Part shown: positions 45,189 to 57,173 of the stretch, one piece after another | Layout: each line of letters opens with the position of its first letter | Position numbering within the stretch: the stretch's first letter is position 1 | Source of the DNA: Ruegeria arenilitoris | GTDB taxonomy: Bacteria; Pseudomonadota; Alphaproteobacteria; Rhodobacterales; Rhodobacteraceae | Assembly: GCF_013035315.1 (NCBI RefSeq) | Contig: NZ_WQHP01000003.1 | Span: forward strand, 186,001 to 250,000 | Direction: 5' to 3' | DNA: 64,000 nucleotides | Made by a program: the position numbers and the translations under genes | Notes under the pieces: generated by a model | Seen by the model: only the letters and a program-made list of their open reading frames with translations | The model's database searches: none | Told to the model about the DNA's origin: nothing

Positions 45189-45339
45189 ACCCGCTCACTA
45201 CTCAAAAACTTGAGAAAAACCCCTATCTGACAGGCTCGGACGCGCTTTTCATGACAGGGCGCTTAGCTTATAACGCTGCGTAATCAAGCCAAAGCCCGCA
45301 CCAAATAGACGGGCCAAAGGGGAACCGTCGAGGACACTC

Positions 45340-45837
45340 ATGACAGACACCAAACACGAAGCGGATGTGGCATTCATCAAGGCTCTGGCCGAATTGCTGC
45401 GCGAAAACGACCTGACCGAACTGCAGGTCAAGCGTGAATATGGCGAGGAAGACAGCCTGAATGTGCGCGTCAGCCGCATGTCGCAAACCGCTCCCGCTCC
45501 GGTTCAGGTCGCTGTTCCAGCGGCTGCACCGGCACCCGTCGCGGCCCCTGCTGCAGCAGCCCCCGTCGAAGCACCGGCAGCCCAGGAAGATCCCGCCAGC
45601 CACCCCGGCGCCGTAACCTCGCCCATGGTCGGCACCGTCTATATGCAGCCCGAACCGGGCGCACCCGCATTCATCACCGTCGGCGCATCCGTATCCGAGG
45701 GGGACACACTGCTGATCGTCGAAGCGATGAAAACCATGAACCACATCCACGCGCCCAAGTCGGGCACCATCAAGCGTGTTCTGGTGGGCGACGGCGACGC
45801 TGTGGAATTCGGCACCCCTCTGGTCATCATCGAGTAA
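45340..45837 (+). CDS. accB: Biotin carboxyl carrier protein of acetyl-CoA carboxylase
   Basis: 165 residues. A helical N terminus ([20 protein letters not shown]) is followed by an Ala/Pro-rich linker (about 55-85) and the biotinyl domain (about 88-165), with the biotinylated Lys in [10 protein letters not shown]. Carries CO2 from AccC to AccAD in the first step of fatty-acid synthesis. accC follows after 9 bases. A ribosome binding site GAGGA precedes the ATG. Confidence 0.96.
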   Translation: MTDTKHEADVAFIKALAELLRENDLTELQVKREYGEEDSLNVRVSRMSQTAPAPVQVAVPAAAPAPVAAPAAAAPVEAPAAQEDPASHPGAVTSPMVGTVYMQPEPGAPAFITVGASVSEGDTLLIVEAMKTMNHIHAPKSGTIKRVLVGDGDAVEFGTPLVIIE

Positions 45838-45846
45838 GGCGCGCCC

Positions 45847-47196
<1,350 letters not shown>

Positions 47197-47202
47197 GACC
47201 AA

Positions 47203-47232
47203 GGGACCAGAGGGCATTTGCGCTCTGGTCCC
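47203..47232 (+). terminator. Hairpin between accC and aat
   Basis: A perfect 10-bp stem GGGACCAGAG / CTCTGGTCCC with a 10-nt loop lies 6 bases past the accC stop. There is no T-run, so termination would be partial; the aat start is 12 bases further. Confidence 0.65.
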
Positions 47233-47244
47233 AAGGTATTGCGC

Positions 47245-47877
47245 ATGAGCCTGACCCCCGAACTTCTGCTGCACGGTTACTCCATCGGCATTTTCCCGAT
47301 GGCCGAACATCGGGATGACCCCGCATTGTTCTGGGTCGACCCCAAGTTTCGCGGCGTTTTCCCGCTGGACGGCTTTCACATCTCGCGCAGCCTGGCGCGC
47401 CGCATCCGAAAATGCGGATTTACCATCTCCATCAACCGCGATTTTGCTGGCGTGGTCGACGGCTGTGCCGACCGTGCGGACACCTGGATCAATGCCGAGC
47501 TGCGCGACCTTTATCAGCAACTCCATCTAGCAGGTCGCGCCCATTCACTGGAAGTCTGGGACGAAGATACGCTGGTCGGTGGCGTCTATGGTGTCGCTCT
47601 TGGGGCGGCGTTCTTCGGGGAAAGTATGTTCTCCCGCCGAAAGGACGCCTCAAAAATCGCGCTAGCCTATCTGATTGATCGTCTGCGCCAAACCGGTTTC
47701 CGCTTGTTTGATACCCAGTTTCTGACCGCGCATCTGGCGTCGTTAGGCGCGATCGAGATCTCTCGCACGCAGTATCGGGTCGAGTTGGAAGAGGCGATCA
47801 ACGCCAGTGCTGATTTTGAGGCAGAGCTGTCTCAGTCCGCCGAAGGTGTGATACAGCGGATCACCCAGACATCGTAA
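47245..47877 (+). CDS. aat: Leucyl/phenylalanyl-tRNA-protein transferase
   Basis: 210 residues from ATG 47245 (MSLTPELLLHGYSIGIFPMA). Family motifs: WVDPKFRGVFPLDGFHISRS, TWINAELRDLYQQLH, LVGGVYGVALGAAFFGESMF and FDTQFLTAHLASLGA. Attaches Leu or Phe to N-terminal Lys/Arg of proteins, marking them for ClpS-ClpAP degradation (N-degron pathway). Its last 46 bases overlap the convergent DUF2155 gene. Confidence 0.95.
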   Translation: MSLTPELLLHGYSIGIFPMAEHRDDPALFWVDPKFRGVFPLDGFHISRSLARRIRKCGFTISINRDFAGVVDGCADRADTWINAELRDLYQQLHLAGRAHSLEVWDEDTLVGGVYGVALGAAFFGESMFSRRKDASKIALAYLIDRLRQTGFRLFDTQFLTAHLASLGAIEISRTQYRVELEEAINASADFEAELSQSAEGVIQRITQTS

Positions 47878-48200
47878 CGCGCGTGGTCCAACGCGTTCAG
47901 AGCCGGAGACGTCGCTATCATCCATCCATCAAACAGTTGATCTGTCTTGCCTTTTTCCCAGATCGTCAAATAGGCAAACGCATCGCCGGTCGGGTTGTCT
48001 GCCGGATAGCGACAATCGCCAAGCGCCACGTCCAAGCCAAAAATCGGCTGCGTCTGGCCATTGCGCATCTCAATATCAACGGTCTGGCCGCTGACCTTGT
48101 CCAACCCGCGCAGCATCGCACCCGGACCAGAGGTCGCCTTTTGCTGGGCCGTCGCCCCTGTGGCTGCCAGCAGCAAAGCGATCAGGGCAAAACGCTTCAT
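47832..48200 (-). CDS. Exported DUF2155 protein
   Basis: 122 residues with a signal peptide (MKRFALIALLLAATGATA). The mature part, AMLRGLDKVSGQTVDIEMRN, GDCRYPADNP and FDGWMIATSPALNALDH, is the DUF2155 signature, including the Cys pair (GDCRYP and VIRCIT). Periplasmic, function unknown. It lies directly after mlaD (4-bp overlap) in the run mlaD-DUF2155, and this conserved pairing suggests an envelope role. Convergent overlap of 46 bp with aat. Confidence 0.88.
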   Translation of the reverse strand: MKRFALIALLLAATGATAQQKATSGPGAMLRGLDKVSGQTVDIEMRNGQTQPIFGLDVALGDCRYPADNPTGDAFAYLTIWEKGKTDQLFDGWMIATSPALNALDHARYDVWVIRCITPSAD

Positions 48201-48649
48201 TCGCTCCCGTCTCCGGCTACGAATTTGACCAGCAGAGAAATCAAGCTGACCGCACCTTGCGTGTCTTCAACCTGATCGCCCGCTTCGAAATAGAACGGCG
48301 AACCACCTGGCATAACTTCGACAAAATTGCCGCCCAACAACCCCTCAGAGGAGATCACGATGGCGCTGTCATCCGGCACCAGAATGCCATCAGAGATCGT
48401 AAAGGTTGTGTCCGCGCGATAGGTGTCGGGGTTCAGGGTCACGCCGGTAACGGTCCCAATCTTGACGCCAGCCAGGCGGACATCCGTGCCCACGCCGACC
48501 CCTTCAAGGGAGCGGAAAGAGGCGCCAAGCTCATAACCAGCACCGCTTTGCGACAGGCCGGTGGACTGGCTGGCATAAACACCAAAAGCGATGGAGCAAG
48601 CCAGAACGGCCCCACCGACCAGAACTTCGGTTGCATTGTAGGTCGACAT
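48197..48649 (-). CDS. mlaD: MlaD-like outer-membrane lipid asymmetry substrate-binding protein
   Basis: 150 residues from ATG 48649. An N-terminal anchor (ATEVLVGGAVLACSIAFGVY) is followed by an MCE domain (YELGASFRSLEGVGVGTDVR, LAGVKIGTVTGVTLNPDTY, SEGLLGGNFVEVMPGG). MlaD hexamers shuttle phospholipids between periplasmic MlaC and the inner-membrane MlaFEDB complex. The other mla genes are absent from this window, so this copy is unlinked, as is usual in Rhodobacterales where it sits beside NDUFA12. Confidence 0.92.
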   Translation of the reverse strand: MSTYNATEVLVGGAVLACSIAFGVYASQSTGLSQSGAGYELGASFRSLEGVGVGTDVRLAGVKIGTVTGVTLNPDTYRADTTFTISDGILVPDDSAIVISSEGLLGGNFVEVMPGGSPFYFEAGDQVEDTQGAVSLISLLVKFVAGDGSE

Positions 48650-48662
48650 TATGCGCCTCGTG

Positions 48663-49046
48663 TTATTCCGGGCTCCAGGCTTCGTAGTCTTTGCGCTCGA
48701 CCGGGTCCGGGCGGCGCAGAGACCCCGCAGGCGCATAGGCCAACGCGGTGCCTGTCAGGTTTTCCTGATGGGGCTTTTCCCAGGATTTGTGCTTGAGAGG
48801 TTTATCCGTTGGCGGCTCATCCCAAGTGCGGTGCAGCCAGCCATGCCAATCCGGGTCAATGCGGCTGGCTTCGGCCTCACCGTTGAACATAACCCAACGC
48901 TTGCTGTCGTCGGCATTGCGATAGAACACGTTACCTTCGTTATCTTCACCGACTTTGATCCCCTTACGCGCAGTAAAAATCTGCGTGTTCAATGTGGACC
49001 CGTTCCACCAGGTTACGGCCCGCAGAAGATTGTTCAGGATTCCCAT
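48663..49046 (-). CDS. NDUFA12-family complex I accessory subunit
   Basis: 127 residues. The motifs [58 protein letters not shown] and [20 protein letters not shown] are those of NADH:ubiquinone oxidoreductase subunit NDUFA12 (B17.2). This is an alphaproteobacterial/mitochondrial-type supernumerary subunit. Located on the inner-membrane complex. It is 13 bases upstream of mlaD on the same strand. Confidence 0.94.
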   Translation of the reverse strand: MGILNNLLRAVTWWNGSTLNTQIFTARKGIKVGEDNEGNVFYRNADDSKRWVMFNGEAEASRIDPDWHGWLHRTWDEPPTDKPLKHKSWEKPHQENLTGTALAYAPAGSLRRPDPVERKDYEAWSPE

Positions 49047-49125
49047 CGGTTGCCTCCGGCATTTATGTACTTGCAGATATGGACCAAAGGCTGGCCAAGG
49101 TCCAGTGTCACAAGGACCGCACCCC

Positions 49126-49488
49126 CTATTCCGGCAGAAAGGCGGTCACCTCTATCTCAATACGGTATTTCGGGTCGATCAAACCGCATTCGATCATCGT
49201 AGAAGCTGGTGGATTCTCTCCGAACGTAGCGCTGAGAATTGGCCAGCACGGCTCAAACTCGGTCCGATCAGGCAGCATATAGGTCACGCGTACCACATCC
49301 GCGAACGAAGCTCCGGTCTCGGCCAGCGCGCGTCCGATTGTATCGAGGGCGGACTGGCACTGTGCGACGACATCGTCGCCCTGACCTACGGTTCCGGCCA
49401 CATGCACCCATCCGCCTGCGACCACGGCCCGACAATAACCAACCTTGGTCTCGAACTCTCCACCGGAAGATATACGTTTGATCGCCAT
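49126..49488 (-). CDS. RidA-family protein
   Basis: 120 residues with the chorismate-mutase-like fold of RidA/Yjg[51 protein letters not shown] and a C-terminal [11 protein letters not shown]. Archetypal RidA deaminates reactive enamines/imines. The usual catalytic Arg lies in the R-I-E-I-E-V segment (YRIEIEVTA), so activity is plausible, though this is a divergent subgroup and substrates are unknown. Confidence 0.9.
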   Translation of the reverse strand: MAIKRISSGGEFETKVGYCRAVVAGGWVHVAGTVGQGDDVVAQCQSALDTIGRALAETGASFADVVRVTYMLPDRTEFEPCWPILSATFGENPPASTMIECGLIDPKYRIEIEVTAFLPE

Positions 49489-49501
49489 GGGTGCCTCACA
49501 A

Positions 49502-49529
49502 GAAAACGGCGCGGTCAGTGCCGCGCCGT
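49502..49529 (-). terminator. Rho-independent terminator after clpX
   Basis: A perfect 9-bp stem ACGGCGCGG / CCGCGCCGT with a 6-nt loop. On the minus strand it is followed by TTTTCTT, 22 bases past the clpX stop. Confidence 0.88.
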
Positions 49530-49550
49530 GTTTGGTAAATCGATTGGAAC

Positions 49551-50816
49551 TTAACCAGCGGAAGCCGATTCAGCCGCATCCGCGTAAATGATAAGCGGTT
49601 GTTTGTCCGACGACACAGCCTCTTCGTTCACTACAACCTCGGTCACATTTTTCATACCCGGCAGTTCGAACATGGTATCCAACAGGATGTCTTCGAGGAT
49701 CGAGCGCAGGCCCCGTGCACCGGTTTTCCGCTCGATGGCTTTCTTGGCGATCGCTTTCAAGGCGTCGTCGGTAAAGGCCAGTTCCGCATCTTCCAGTTCG
49801 AACAGACGCTGGTACTGCTTGACCAGAGCGTTCTTGGGCTTGGTCAGAATCGTGACCAGAGCGTCTTCGTCCAGATCCTCAAGCGTCGCCAGAACCGGCA
49901 GACGGCCAACGAATTCCGGGATCAGGCCGAATTTCAGCAGATCTTCGGGTTCCAGATCCTTAAAGATCTCACCCACGCCGCGATCGTCATTGTCACGCAC
50001 ATCGGCGCCAAAGCCCATGGCCGAGCCCTTGCCGCGCTGCGCGATGATCTTGTCCAGACCCGCAAACGCACCGCCGCAGATGAACAGGATGTTCGTGGTG
50101 TCGACCTGCAGAAACTCTTGCTGCGGGTGCTTGCGGCCACCCTGAGGCGGAACCGATGCCACCGTACCTTCCATCAGTTTCAGCAGCGCTTGCTGAACGC
50201 CCTCACCCGACACGTCGCGCGTGATCGAGGGGTTTTCGGACTTACGAGTAATCTTGTCGACCTCGTCGATATAGACAATGCCACGCTGCGCGCGTTCGAC
50301 GTTGTACTCGCTGGCCTGAAGCAGTTTCAGGATAATGTTTTCGACATCTTCGCCCACATAACCGGCTTCGGTCAGCGTGGTTGCATCCGCCATGGTGAAC
50401 GGCACATCCAGAATGCGTGCCAGCGTCTGCGCCAGCAAGGTCTTGCCGCAACCGGTCGGGCCGATCAGCAGGATGTTCGACTTGGCCAGCTCAATATCGC
50501 TGCCCGCTTTCTGGGCGTGGTTCAGACGTTTGTAGTGGTTGTGCACGGCAACCGACAGAACCCGCTTGGCGGTGGCCTGACCGATGACGTAATCGTCCAG
50601 AACCTCGCAGATATCTTTGGGTGTCGGCACTCCGTCGCTGGACTTCAGCCCGCTGGCCTTCGTCTCTTCGCGGATGATGTCCATACACAGCTCGACGCAT
50701 TCATCACAGATGAAAACGGTCGGACCGGCAATCAGCTTGCGGACTTCATGCTGGCTCTTGCCGCAGAAGCTACAGTAGAGCGTGTTTTTGCCGTCACCGC
50801 CTGAATTCGTCGCCAT
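49551..50816 (-). CDS. clpX: ATP-dependent Clp protease ATP-binding subunit ClpX
   Basis: 421 residues, full length. An N-terminal C4 zinc-binding domain ([25 protein letters not shown]) is followed by Walker [12 protein letters not shown], Walker [12 protein letters not shown], the pore loop GYVGEDVEN and sensor 2 in [12 protein letters not shown]. The hexamer unfolds ssrA-tagged and regulatory substrates and feeds them to ClpP, encoded just upstream. In alphaproteobacteria ClpXP also degrades CtrA, relevant to the CtrA-like sites at the left end. Confidence 0.98.
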   Translation of the reverse strand: MATNSGGDGKNTLYCSFCGKSQHEVRKLIAGPTVFICDECVELCMDIIREETKASGLKSSDGVPTPKDICEVLDDYVIGQATAKRVLSVAVHNHYKRLNHAQKAGSDIELAKSNILLIGPTGCGKTLLAQTLARILDVPFTMADATTLTEAGYVGEDVENIILKLLQASEYNVERAQRGIVYIDEVDKITRKSENPSITRDVSGEGVQQALLKLMEGTVASVPPQGGRKHPQQEFLQVDTTNILFICGGAFAGLDKIIAQRGKGSAMGFGADVRDNDDRGVGEIFKDLEPEDLLKFGLIPEFVGRLPVLATLEDLDEDALVTILTKPKNALVKQYQRLFELEDAELAFTDDALKAIAKKAIERKTGARGLRSILEDILLDTMFELPGMKNVTEVVVNEEAVSSDKQPLIIYADAAESASAG

Positions 50817-50910
50817 GTTCTACCTTTCGGGCTTCGTCTCTGCGGCCCATTCTGGACCGCGCATGCCACCTGTTGGTGCAGCTTAGGCCACCACTGGGGC
50901 GGCTACAATC

Positions 50911-50943
50911 TCAAAAATGTTCCCCGCGCCGTTGACGCGGGGA
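50911..50943 (-). terminator. Terminator/attenuator between clpP and clpX
   Basis: An 8-bp stem TCCCCGCG / CGCGGGGA, followed on the minus strand by a short T-run (complement of AAAAA at 50913-50917). It starts 8 bases after the clpP stop. It would let clpP be made in excess over clpX, or allow clpX its own promoter in the 130-bp gap. Confidence 0.75.
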
Positions 50944-50950
50944 CGAAATC

Positions 50951-51583
50951 TTAGGCGTCATCACCATCCATTTTGGCGCGGTTTTCGACGATTTCGTCGA
51001 TGTGACCCCAGTCTTTTGCCTCTTCCGGGCTCATGAAATTGTCACGATCCAAGGCTTTTTCAACCGCTTTTTTGGTCTGGCCGGTATGACGCACGTAGAT
51101 GTCATACAGGCGATCCTTCAGCTTTTGCGTTTCAGCTGCGTGAATCATGATGTCGCTGGCCTGACCCTGATAACCGCCGCTGGGCTGGTGCACCATGATC
51201 CGGCTGTTGGGCAGCGAAAAGCGCATCCCTTTCTCGCCACCGGCCAGCAAAACCGACCCCATCGAGGCCGCCTGACCGATTACCAATGTGGAACATTTCG
51301 GCTTGATATACTGCATTGTGTCGTAAATCGACAAACCGCTGGTGACCACGCCGCCGGGCGAGTTGATGTAGATCGAGATTTCCTTGTTCGGGTTCTCAGC
51401 CTCGAGGTGCAGCAATTGCGCAACGACCAGGTGGCTCATACCGTCATGGATCGGACCGTTGATGAAAATGATCCGCTCTTTCAGAAGACGCGAGAAAATG
51501 TCGTATGCCCGCTCACCCCGGCTGGTCTGCTCGACGACCATGGGAACGAGCGTATTCATATAGGTATCAACGGGATCGAACAT
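50951..51583 (-). CDS. clpP: ATP-dependent Clp protease proteolytic subunit ClpP
   Basis: 210 residues. Catalytic triad: Ser in [12 protein letters not shown], His in [11 protein letters not shown] and Asp in [33 protein letters not shown] and [16 protein letters not shown] are conserved. Forms the tetradecameric chamber partnered by ClpX. Same strand as clpX, ahead of it. Confidence 0.98.
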   Translation of the reverse strand: MFDPVDTYMNTLVPMVVEQTSRGERAYDIFSRLLKERIIFINGPIHDGMSHLVVAQLLHLEAENPNKEISIYINSPGGVVTSGLSIYDTMQYIKPKCSTLVIGQAASMGSVLLAGGEKGMRFSLPNSRIMVHQPSGGYQGQASDIMIHAAETQKLKDRLYDIYVRHTGQTKKAVEKALDRDNFMSPEEAKDWGHIDEIVENRAKMDGDDA

Positions 51584-51897
51584 GAGAACCTGCCTGCTTT
51601 GCTATGGATCGGGACACTACCCGAAGAAACGTTACCCGAGTCTTAGTATTGGCACGGGGGGGCTGCAAGGGGGGCCAGAAATATCGCCGCTAAGACGCCT
51701 CTAACGCAGGTCTGAAGAGGCGCGTCGCAATAGCGGTTTGACGCGTAACGGGATAAGTTCCCCTTTTTCCATCACGGCATTTTGATCCATGCATATAGAA
51801 ATTCATGATCATAACGTGTAGCAAAACGCACCGCGCCACAGCGGACCACTCAAAAAAACACCACGCGCCCGGCTTCGGGCCCGAAAGGAAAACACCA

Positions 51898-52239
51898 ATG
51901 GCTCTGCCTCAGATTTCACAGAAAATGTCATCTGACGACTTCGATCGGATGGCGGGCAATGCGACCCGAGCATCGAATTTCCTTAAGGCTATCAGTCATG
52001 AAGGCCGCCTGATGATCCTGTGCCACCTGGTCTCTGGCGAAAAATCCGTAACCGAATTGGAAGACCTGTTGTCCGCCCGACAAGCGGCTGTGTCTCAGCA
52101 ACTTTCCAGACTGCGTCTTGAGGGCCTTGTGATTCCCCGCCGGGAAGGCAAAGCGATTTATTATCGCCTGGCTGACGACCGCCCGCGCCGGATGCTGGAA
52201 GTCGTTTACGAACTTTTTTGCAACGACGAGAAAGGCTGA
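51898..52239 (+). CDS. SqrR/BigR-type persulfide-responsive ArsR-family repressor
   Basis: 113 residues from ATG 51898, with AAAGGA just upstream. Winged HTH: AISHEGRLMILCHLVSGEKS, TELEDLLSARQAAVSQQLSR, LRLEGLVIPRREGKAIYY. Cys42 (helix 2) and Cys108 (C-terminal helix) sit at the spacing that in SqrR and BigR forms a tetrasulfide bridge on exposure to persulfides, releasing DNA. The metal ligands of classical ArsR sensors are absent. Its likely targets are its own gene and the persulfide operon at 36342-38532. No neighbouring sulfur gene is present, so the regulator is unlinked. Confidence 0.9.
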   Translation: MALPQISQKMSSDDFDRMAGNATRASNFLKAISHEGRLMILCHLVSGEKSVTELEDLLSARQAAVSQQLSRLRLEGLVIPRREGKAIYYRLADDRPRRMLEVVYELFCNDEKG

Positions 52240-52423
52240 AACTGTCAGATTGACCCTTCCGGGTGAGCCCAGAAATCAGGCCGTACACTTAGCCTGCCCC
52301 GTGCAGCAGTCACTGTGCGGTCTTTAGACCTTTGCAACATGCTCTGATCTCTGCGGCTAAACTCTGGTTACAGCCGAAGAAAGCTGTTACCCACGACGTA
52401 CAAAAAGCAAAATGGAGGTACCG

Positions 52424-52561
52424 ATGATCCGAGCAATTCTGGTTGGGCTAGCCCTGTTTTCACTTGCGGCATGCGAAACTGCAAAGGGCGCCGGCAAGGA
52501 CATCGAAAAGGCAGGCGACGCAATTCAAAACGCTGCAACTGACGTTCAGCAAAACATCTGA
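52424..52561 (+). CDS. ecnB: Entericidin-like small lipoprotein
   Basis: 45 residues with RBS GGAGGT. Signal MIRAILVGLALFSLAAC ends in a lipobox (LAAC) with Cys17. The mature part ETAKGAGKDIEKAGDAIQNA is the amphipathic helix of the entericidin A/B family. Such lipoproteins affect outer-membrane permeability and stationary-phase lysis, in plasmid-addiction-like or stress contexts. Too small for most gene callers' cutoffs. Confidence 0.88.
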   Translation: MIRAILVGLALFSLAACETAKGAGKDIEKAGDAIQNAATDVQQNI

Positions 52562-52682
52562 CTTTCCGTATTTTGCGACCAAGTCGCCCCTCGCCACAAG
52601 ATGTGGTTGAGATATGCGCCTGATCAGTGTACTCTGATCCCTACAGGTGCATAGACGCGGTATTGCATTTCTGACACGATCT

Positions 52683-52712
52683 CGGGGTTCTTGTGGAAAC
52701 ACAAGAACCCCG
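52683..52712. other. 13-bp perfect hairpin with GAAA tetraloop
   Basis: CGGGGTTCTTGTG (52683-52695) pairs perfectly with CACAAGAACCCCG (52700-52712) around a GAAA loop, a GNRA-type tetraloop. There is no T-run on either side. It lies 120 bases after the entericidin gene. Such a stable stem fits an RNA structure, an mRNA end or part of a small RNA. Confidence 0.6.
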
Positions 52713-52765
52713 TTCCCATTTCAGTCGGGGGCAGAGTGGCAGCCCGGTTATTGCGGAAAAGGAAA

Positions 52766-52824
52766 AGGCGTCAGGTGCGCAGACGCGGTCCATGCATGTA
52801 TCCTTGCGAATACTCCTGACGCCT
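52766..52824 (+). ncRNA. Candidate structured RNA segment
   Basis: AGGCGTCAGG (52766-52775) pairs perfectly with CCTGACGCCT (52815-52824) across 39 nt, followed by a short TT. Together with the hairpin 54 bases upstream this suggests a folded transcript. The strand and boundaries are uncertain, and no known RNA family is recognised. Confidence 0.3.
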
Positions 52825-53533
52825 TGCCGGGTCGACACGCCCGAGGGACGCCCCGATCCAGTTGCCGCGACCCTGTTAAGGACCATGGCCGCCGCACGAC
52901 ACCGCAAAGTGTCACGCAACACGCATCAACCTTCTGAGAGTCTGATCAAATGGCCTGGGTTTGACACTCAGATCATCTGATCATCCACCGGTAAGTCTTT
53001 TCAGATAAAGCAAAATCCTAAGATTCGCTCTGTCTGGCTTGACCCCCTTGGTCTTTGCGTCCCGCCCGGGCTCCTAAGAACTCGTGCGGTGATTAGACTG
53101 TTACACTGGGGTCCTCATCCGGCAAGAAAATAGCACTGCAGCATGAAAATTAGACGGGGATAACGTGTTGATATCCGCCGGGAGGATTTTGTGGATAAGT
53201 CGGGAAATTCAACATCCGGGCGGCTTTGACGCGGGAAAAGGCTGCAGCCGGTCAAATGGCCCAGTTTTGGGCGTTTTTCTGCACCCGCAAAGGCCCAGAA
53301 GGCCGAACTTTGCGTGATTGACCCATCACACCGGGTCGAATCAACAAATCTGCGAAGGGGTCGGACGGCATCACACCTGGGTTGGAAAATCCAAGCCGCC
53401 CGACCCGTCTCCTCCCTGTGGAGACTTGTCTTTCAATTTTGAGAAGCGTTCCGACCCGACCGGGATTACCTCTTACGCGCCGCAACACGGATGCAGCCAG
53501 TACCCCCTACAGCCGGACCGGGCCGGAACCGCT

Positions 53534-53983
53534 TCAGTTCACCTGACGTTCCAGAACGGTGCTGTAGGTCGTTCCGGTTCGCAGGCTACGGAAATCCGCG
53601 TAAATCTTTCCATCTTCGTACCGCGCATCAATCAGCGCGTTCACCCCTATCGTGGGCTCGGCCGAACTTTCGACGATCCCGATCTTGCCAGAGCCATCCT
53701 GGCTGACGGCGCCGGTGGCCTCATACATGGTCCAGTCATCACTGGCGTTGCGACGCCACTTGCTGGGGCCCCAGAACACGTTGTCCTGCTGCTTCTGGAT
53801 GTCGAGCACCCACTCAGACTGGTTGAACCGGGGCGCATCCCCGCTAGCGGCGTTCGACGGCGAGACCGTCGTCTGGCTGGCTGTCCAAATCCCGCGCAGA
53901 TCGGGCGTGTCGGCCATCGCAGCGGTGGCCAATGTGAGGCTTGTGGCCAGAGCGGCTGCTCCGGCAGTCATAAATCTGGTCAT
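53534..53983 (-). CDS. Exported protein of unknown function
   Basis: 149 residues from ATG 53983 with a perfect RBS AGGAGGAG. The signal peptide is MTRFMTAGAAALATSLTLAT then AAMA. The mature part begins DTPDLRGIWTASQTTV and contains WTMYEATGAVSQDGSGKIGI, a beta-strand-rich pattern like small lipocalin-like or DUF periplasmic proteins. It ends SLRTGTTYSTVLERQ. No family assigned; a TPDLRGIW opening is frequent among exported beta proteins. Confidence 0.8.
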   Translation of the reverse strand: MTRFMTAGAAALATSLTLATAAMADTPDLRGIWTASQTTVSPSNAASGDAPRFNQSEWVLDIQKQQDNVFWGPSKWRRNASDDWTMYEATGAVSQDGSGKIGIVESSAEPTIGVNALIDARYEDGKIYADFRSLRTGTTYSTVLERQVN

Positions 53984-54236
53984 GGGCTCTCCTCCTGAGA
54001 TCAGGGCCGTTTCTGGCCTGCTGAACAAATTGGGAGGAGCGACGGCGGTTGCAACTTACCTTAGGGAAACTTCATGAAGAGTTTAGAGTAGCCTTAGACG
54101 CGCACCAGTCGAAAATAACTTAAATATCTAAAATAAAACAATAAAAAGAAAACTCACGTCGTTTGGGCACCAAACTTGCGCCAAAGACACGGCCTGTTCA
54201 AAATTGAAGGGTCAAACCGGGGAATGGGAGGATGGT

Positions 54237-55184
54237 ATGCAACAGACCAAGGAAATCGGAAAAACCGGCATCAGAATTCCGCCAATAGGCTTCGGATCTA
54301 CGGGTATCGGAAGTATTCCACAGATCTACGGGTACGAAGTTGACGAGGACAGGGCGCGGGACACATTGCACACCATTCTTGATCGCCCGGACGGGTTTAT
54401 CGACACCGCCAGAGGCTATGCGCTGGGGCGAAGCGAAGAGCGCATCGGCAACGTCATTCGGGAACTTGGTGGCATGCCTGAAGGTCGAATTCTGTCGACA
54501 AAAATCGACCGAGATATGGATACAAGCGTTTTTGATGCTGACCAGGCAAGACGGTCGCTCGAACAAAGCCTTCAGGCACTCGGCGTGGAGCGCGTTGACA
54601 TCTTGAGCCTGCACGACCCGGAATACGCCGGGAACGTTTCAGAGATAACCCGTAGCGGAGGGGCACTAGACGAGTTGTTCCGGATGAAAGAGGAAGGCTT
54701 GGCGACCGCCGTTGGGCTTGCGGGTGGACGGCTGGATGTGCTGATGCCGATGCTGCGGGACAGGGATTTCGACGTGGTAATGACGCACAACCGGCACACG
54801 CTTGTGAACGTGAATGCAGCGCCTCTGATTGAATTTGCAAATTCTAAAGGCATCACCATTTTGAACGCTGCTCCATACGCTGGCGGACTGCTTGCTAGAG
54901 GTAGTTCACTGCATCACTTTTATGTCTACAGACCAACCACCGAAAAGACGCTCGCGCCCGTTCGCGAAGTTGAGAATATCTGTTCTCGACATGATGTACC
55001 CTTGGGCGCACTGGCGCTTCAGTTTTCGATGCGGGACGCGAACATTGCCTCAACGGTGTGTGGGGTTACATGGCCACAACATGTCAGGCAGACACTCGAA
55101 TGGGCTGATTGGAGTATCCCAGAGGCTGTTTGGAGTGAACTGGCTGAACTTGGACAGACAGACGCAGATCCAGAAGCGGCATAG
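54237..55184 (+). CDS. Aldo/keto reductase family oxidoreductase
   Basis: 315 residues from ATG 54237 (RBS GGGAGGA). TIM-barrel AKR motifs: KTGIRIPPIGFGSTGIGS, GFIDTARGYALGRSEERIG (Asp and Tyr of the tetrad), STKID (Lys) and ILSLHDPEY (His). These are closest to the L-fucose/D-threo-aldose 1-dehydrogenase branch. Uses NAD(P)H with a sugar or aldehyde substrate. Convergent with lepA and not in an operon. Confidence 0.88.
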   Translation: MQQTKEIGKTGIRIPPIGFGSTGIGSIPQIYGYEVDEDRARDTLHTILDRPDGFIDTARGYALGRSEERIGNVIRELGGMPEGRILSTKIDRDMDTSVFDADQARRSLEQSLQALGVERVDILSLHDPEYAGNVSEITRSGGALDELFRMKEEGLATAVGLAGGRLDVLMPMLRDRDFDVVMTHNRHTLVNVNAAPLIEFANSKGITILNAAPYAGGLLARGSSLHHFYVYRPTTEKTLAPVREVENICSRHDVPLGALALQFSMRDANIASTVCGVTWPQHVRQTLEWADWSIPEAVWSELAELGQTDADPEAA

Positions 55185-55210
55185 CACCGACTAGATCAAA
55201 ATGGACAGCC

Positions 55211-57010
<1,800 letters not shown>

Positions 57011-57173
57011 GGAACGGGATATGTCCGTAGATTGGGGCCTCGTCAAGCGGTGAAGCGTTGCAGAAAAGGCCGCAATGATGTCTTTCTGCCTAGTCGCATT
57101 TACCCAAGATCAGCCAATGGGTAGGATGATGGCACTGAATGGCCCAAGCACAAACAAGAAAGCAGGGTAATCC

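Larger units (their letters stand above)
52562..53533. other. Long GC-rich intergenic region with hairpins
   Basis: No protein gene is supported across about 970 bases; open frames here have no ribosome binding sites or recognisable content. It holds a GATCAG/CTGATC dyad at 52622-52639, a 13-bp perfect hairpin at 52683-52712, a 10-bp pair at 52766-52824 and one TGTGGATAA (53190-53198). A non-coding RNA is possible in 52620-52830. Confidence 0.5.

Noticed and set aside
53190..53198. TGTGGATAA, a perfect DnaA-box sequence, as a replication origin
   Set aside because: It is a single copy with no cluster, AT-rich unwinding region or origin-linked gene.
53252..53488. Open frame of 78 codons on the minus strand
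   Set aside because: No ribosome binding site; composition is basic and unstructured; treated as intergenic.
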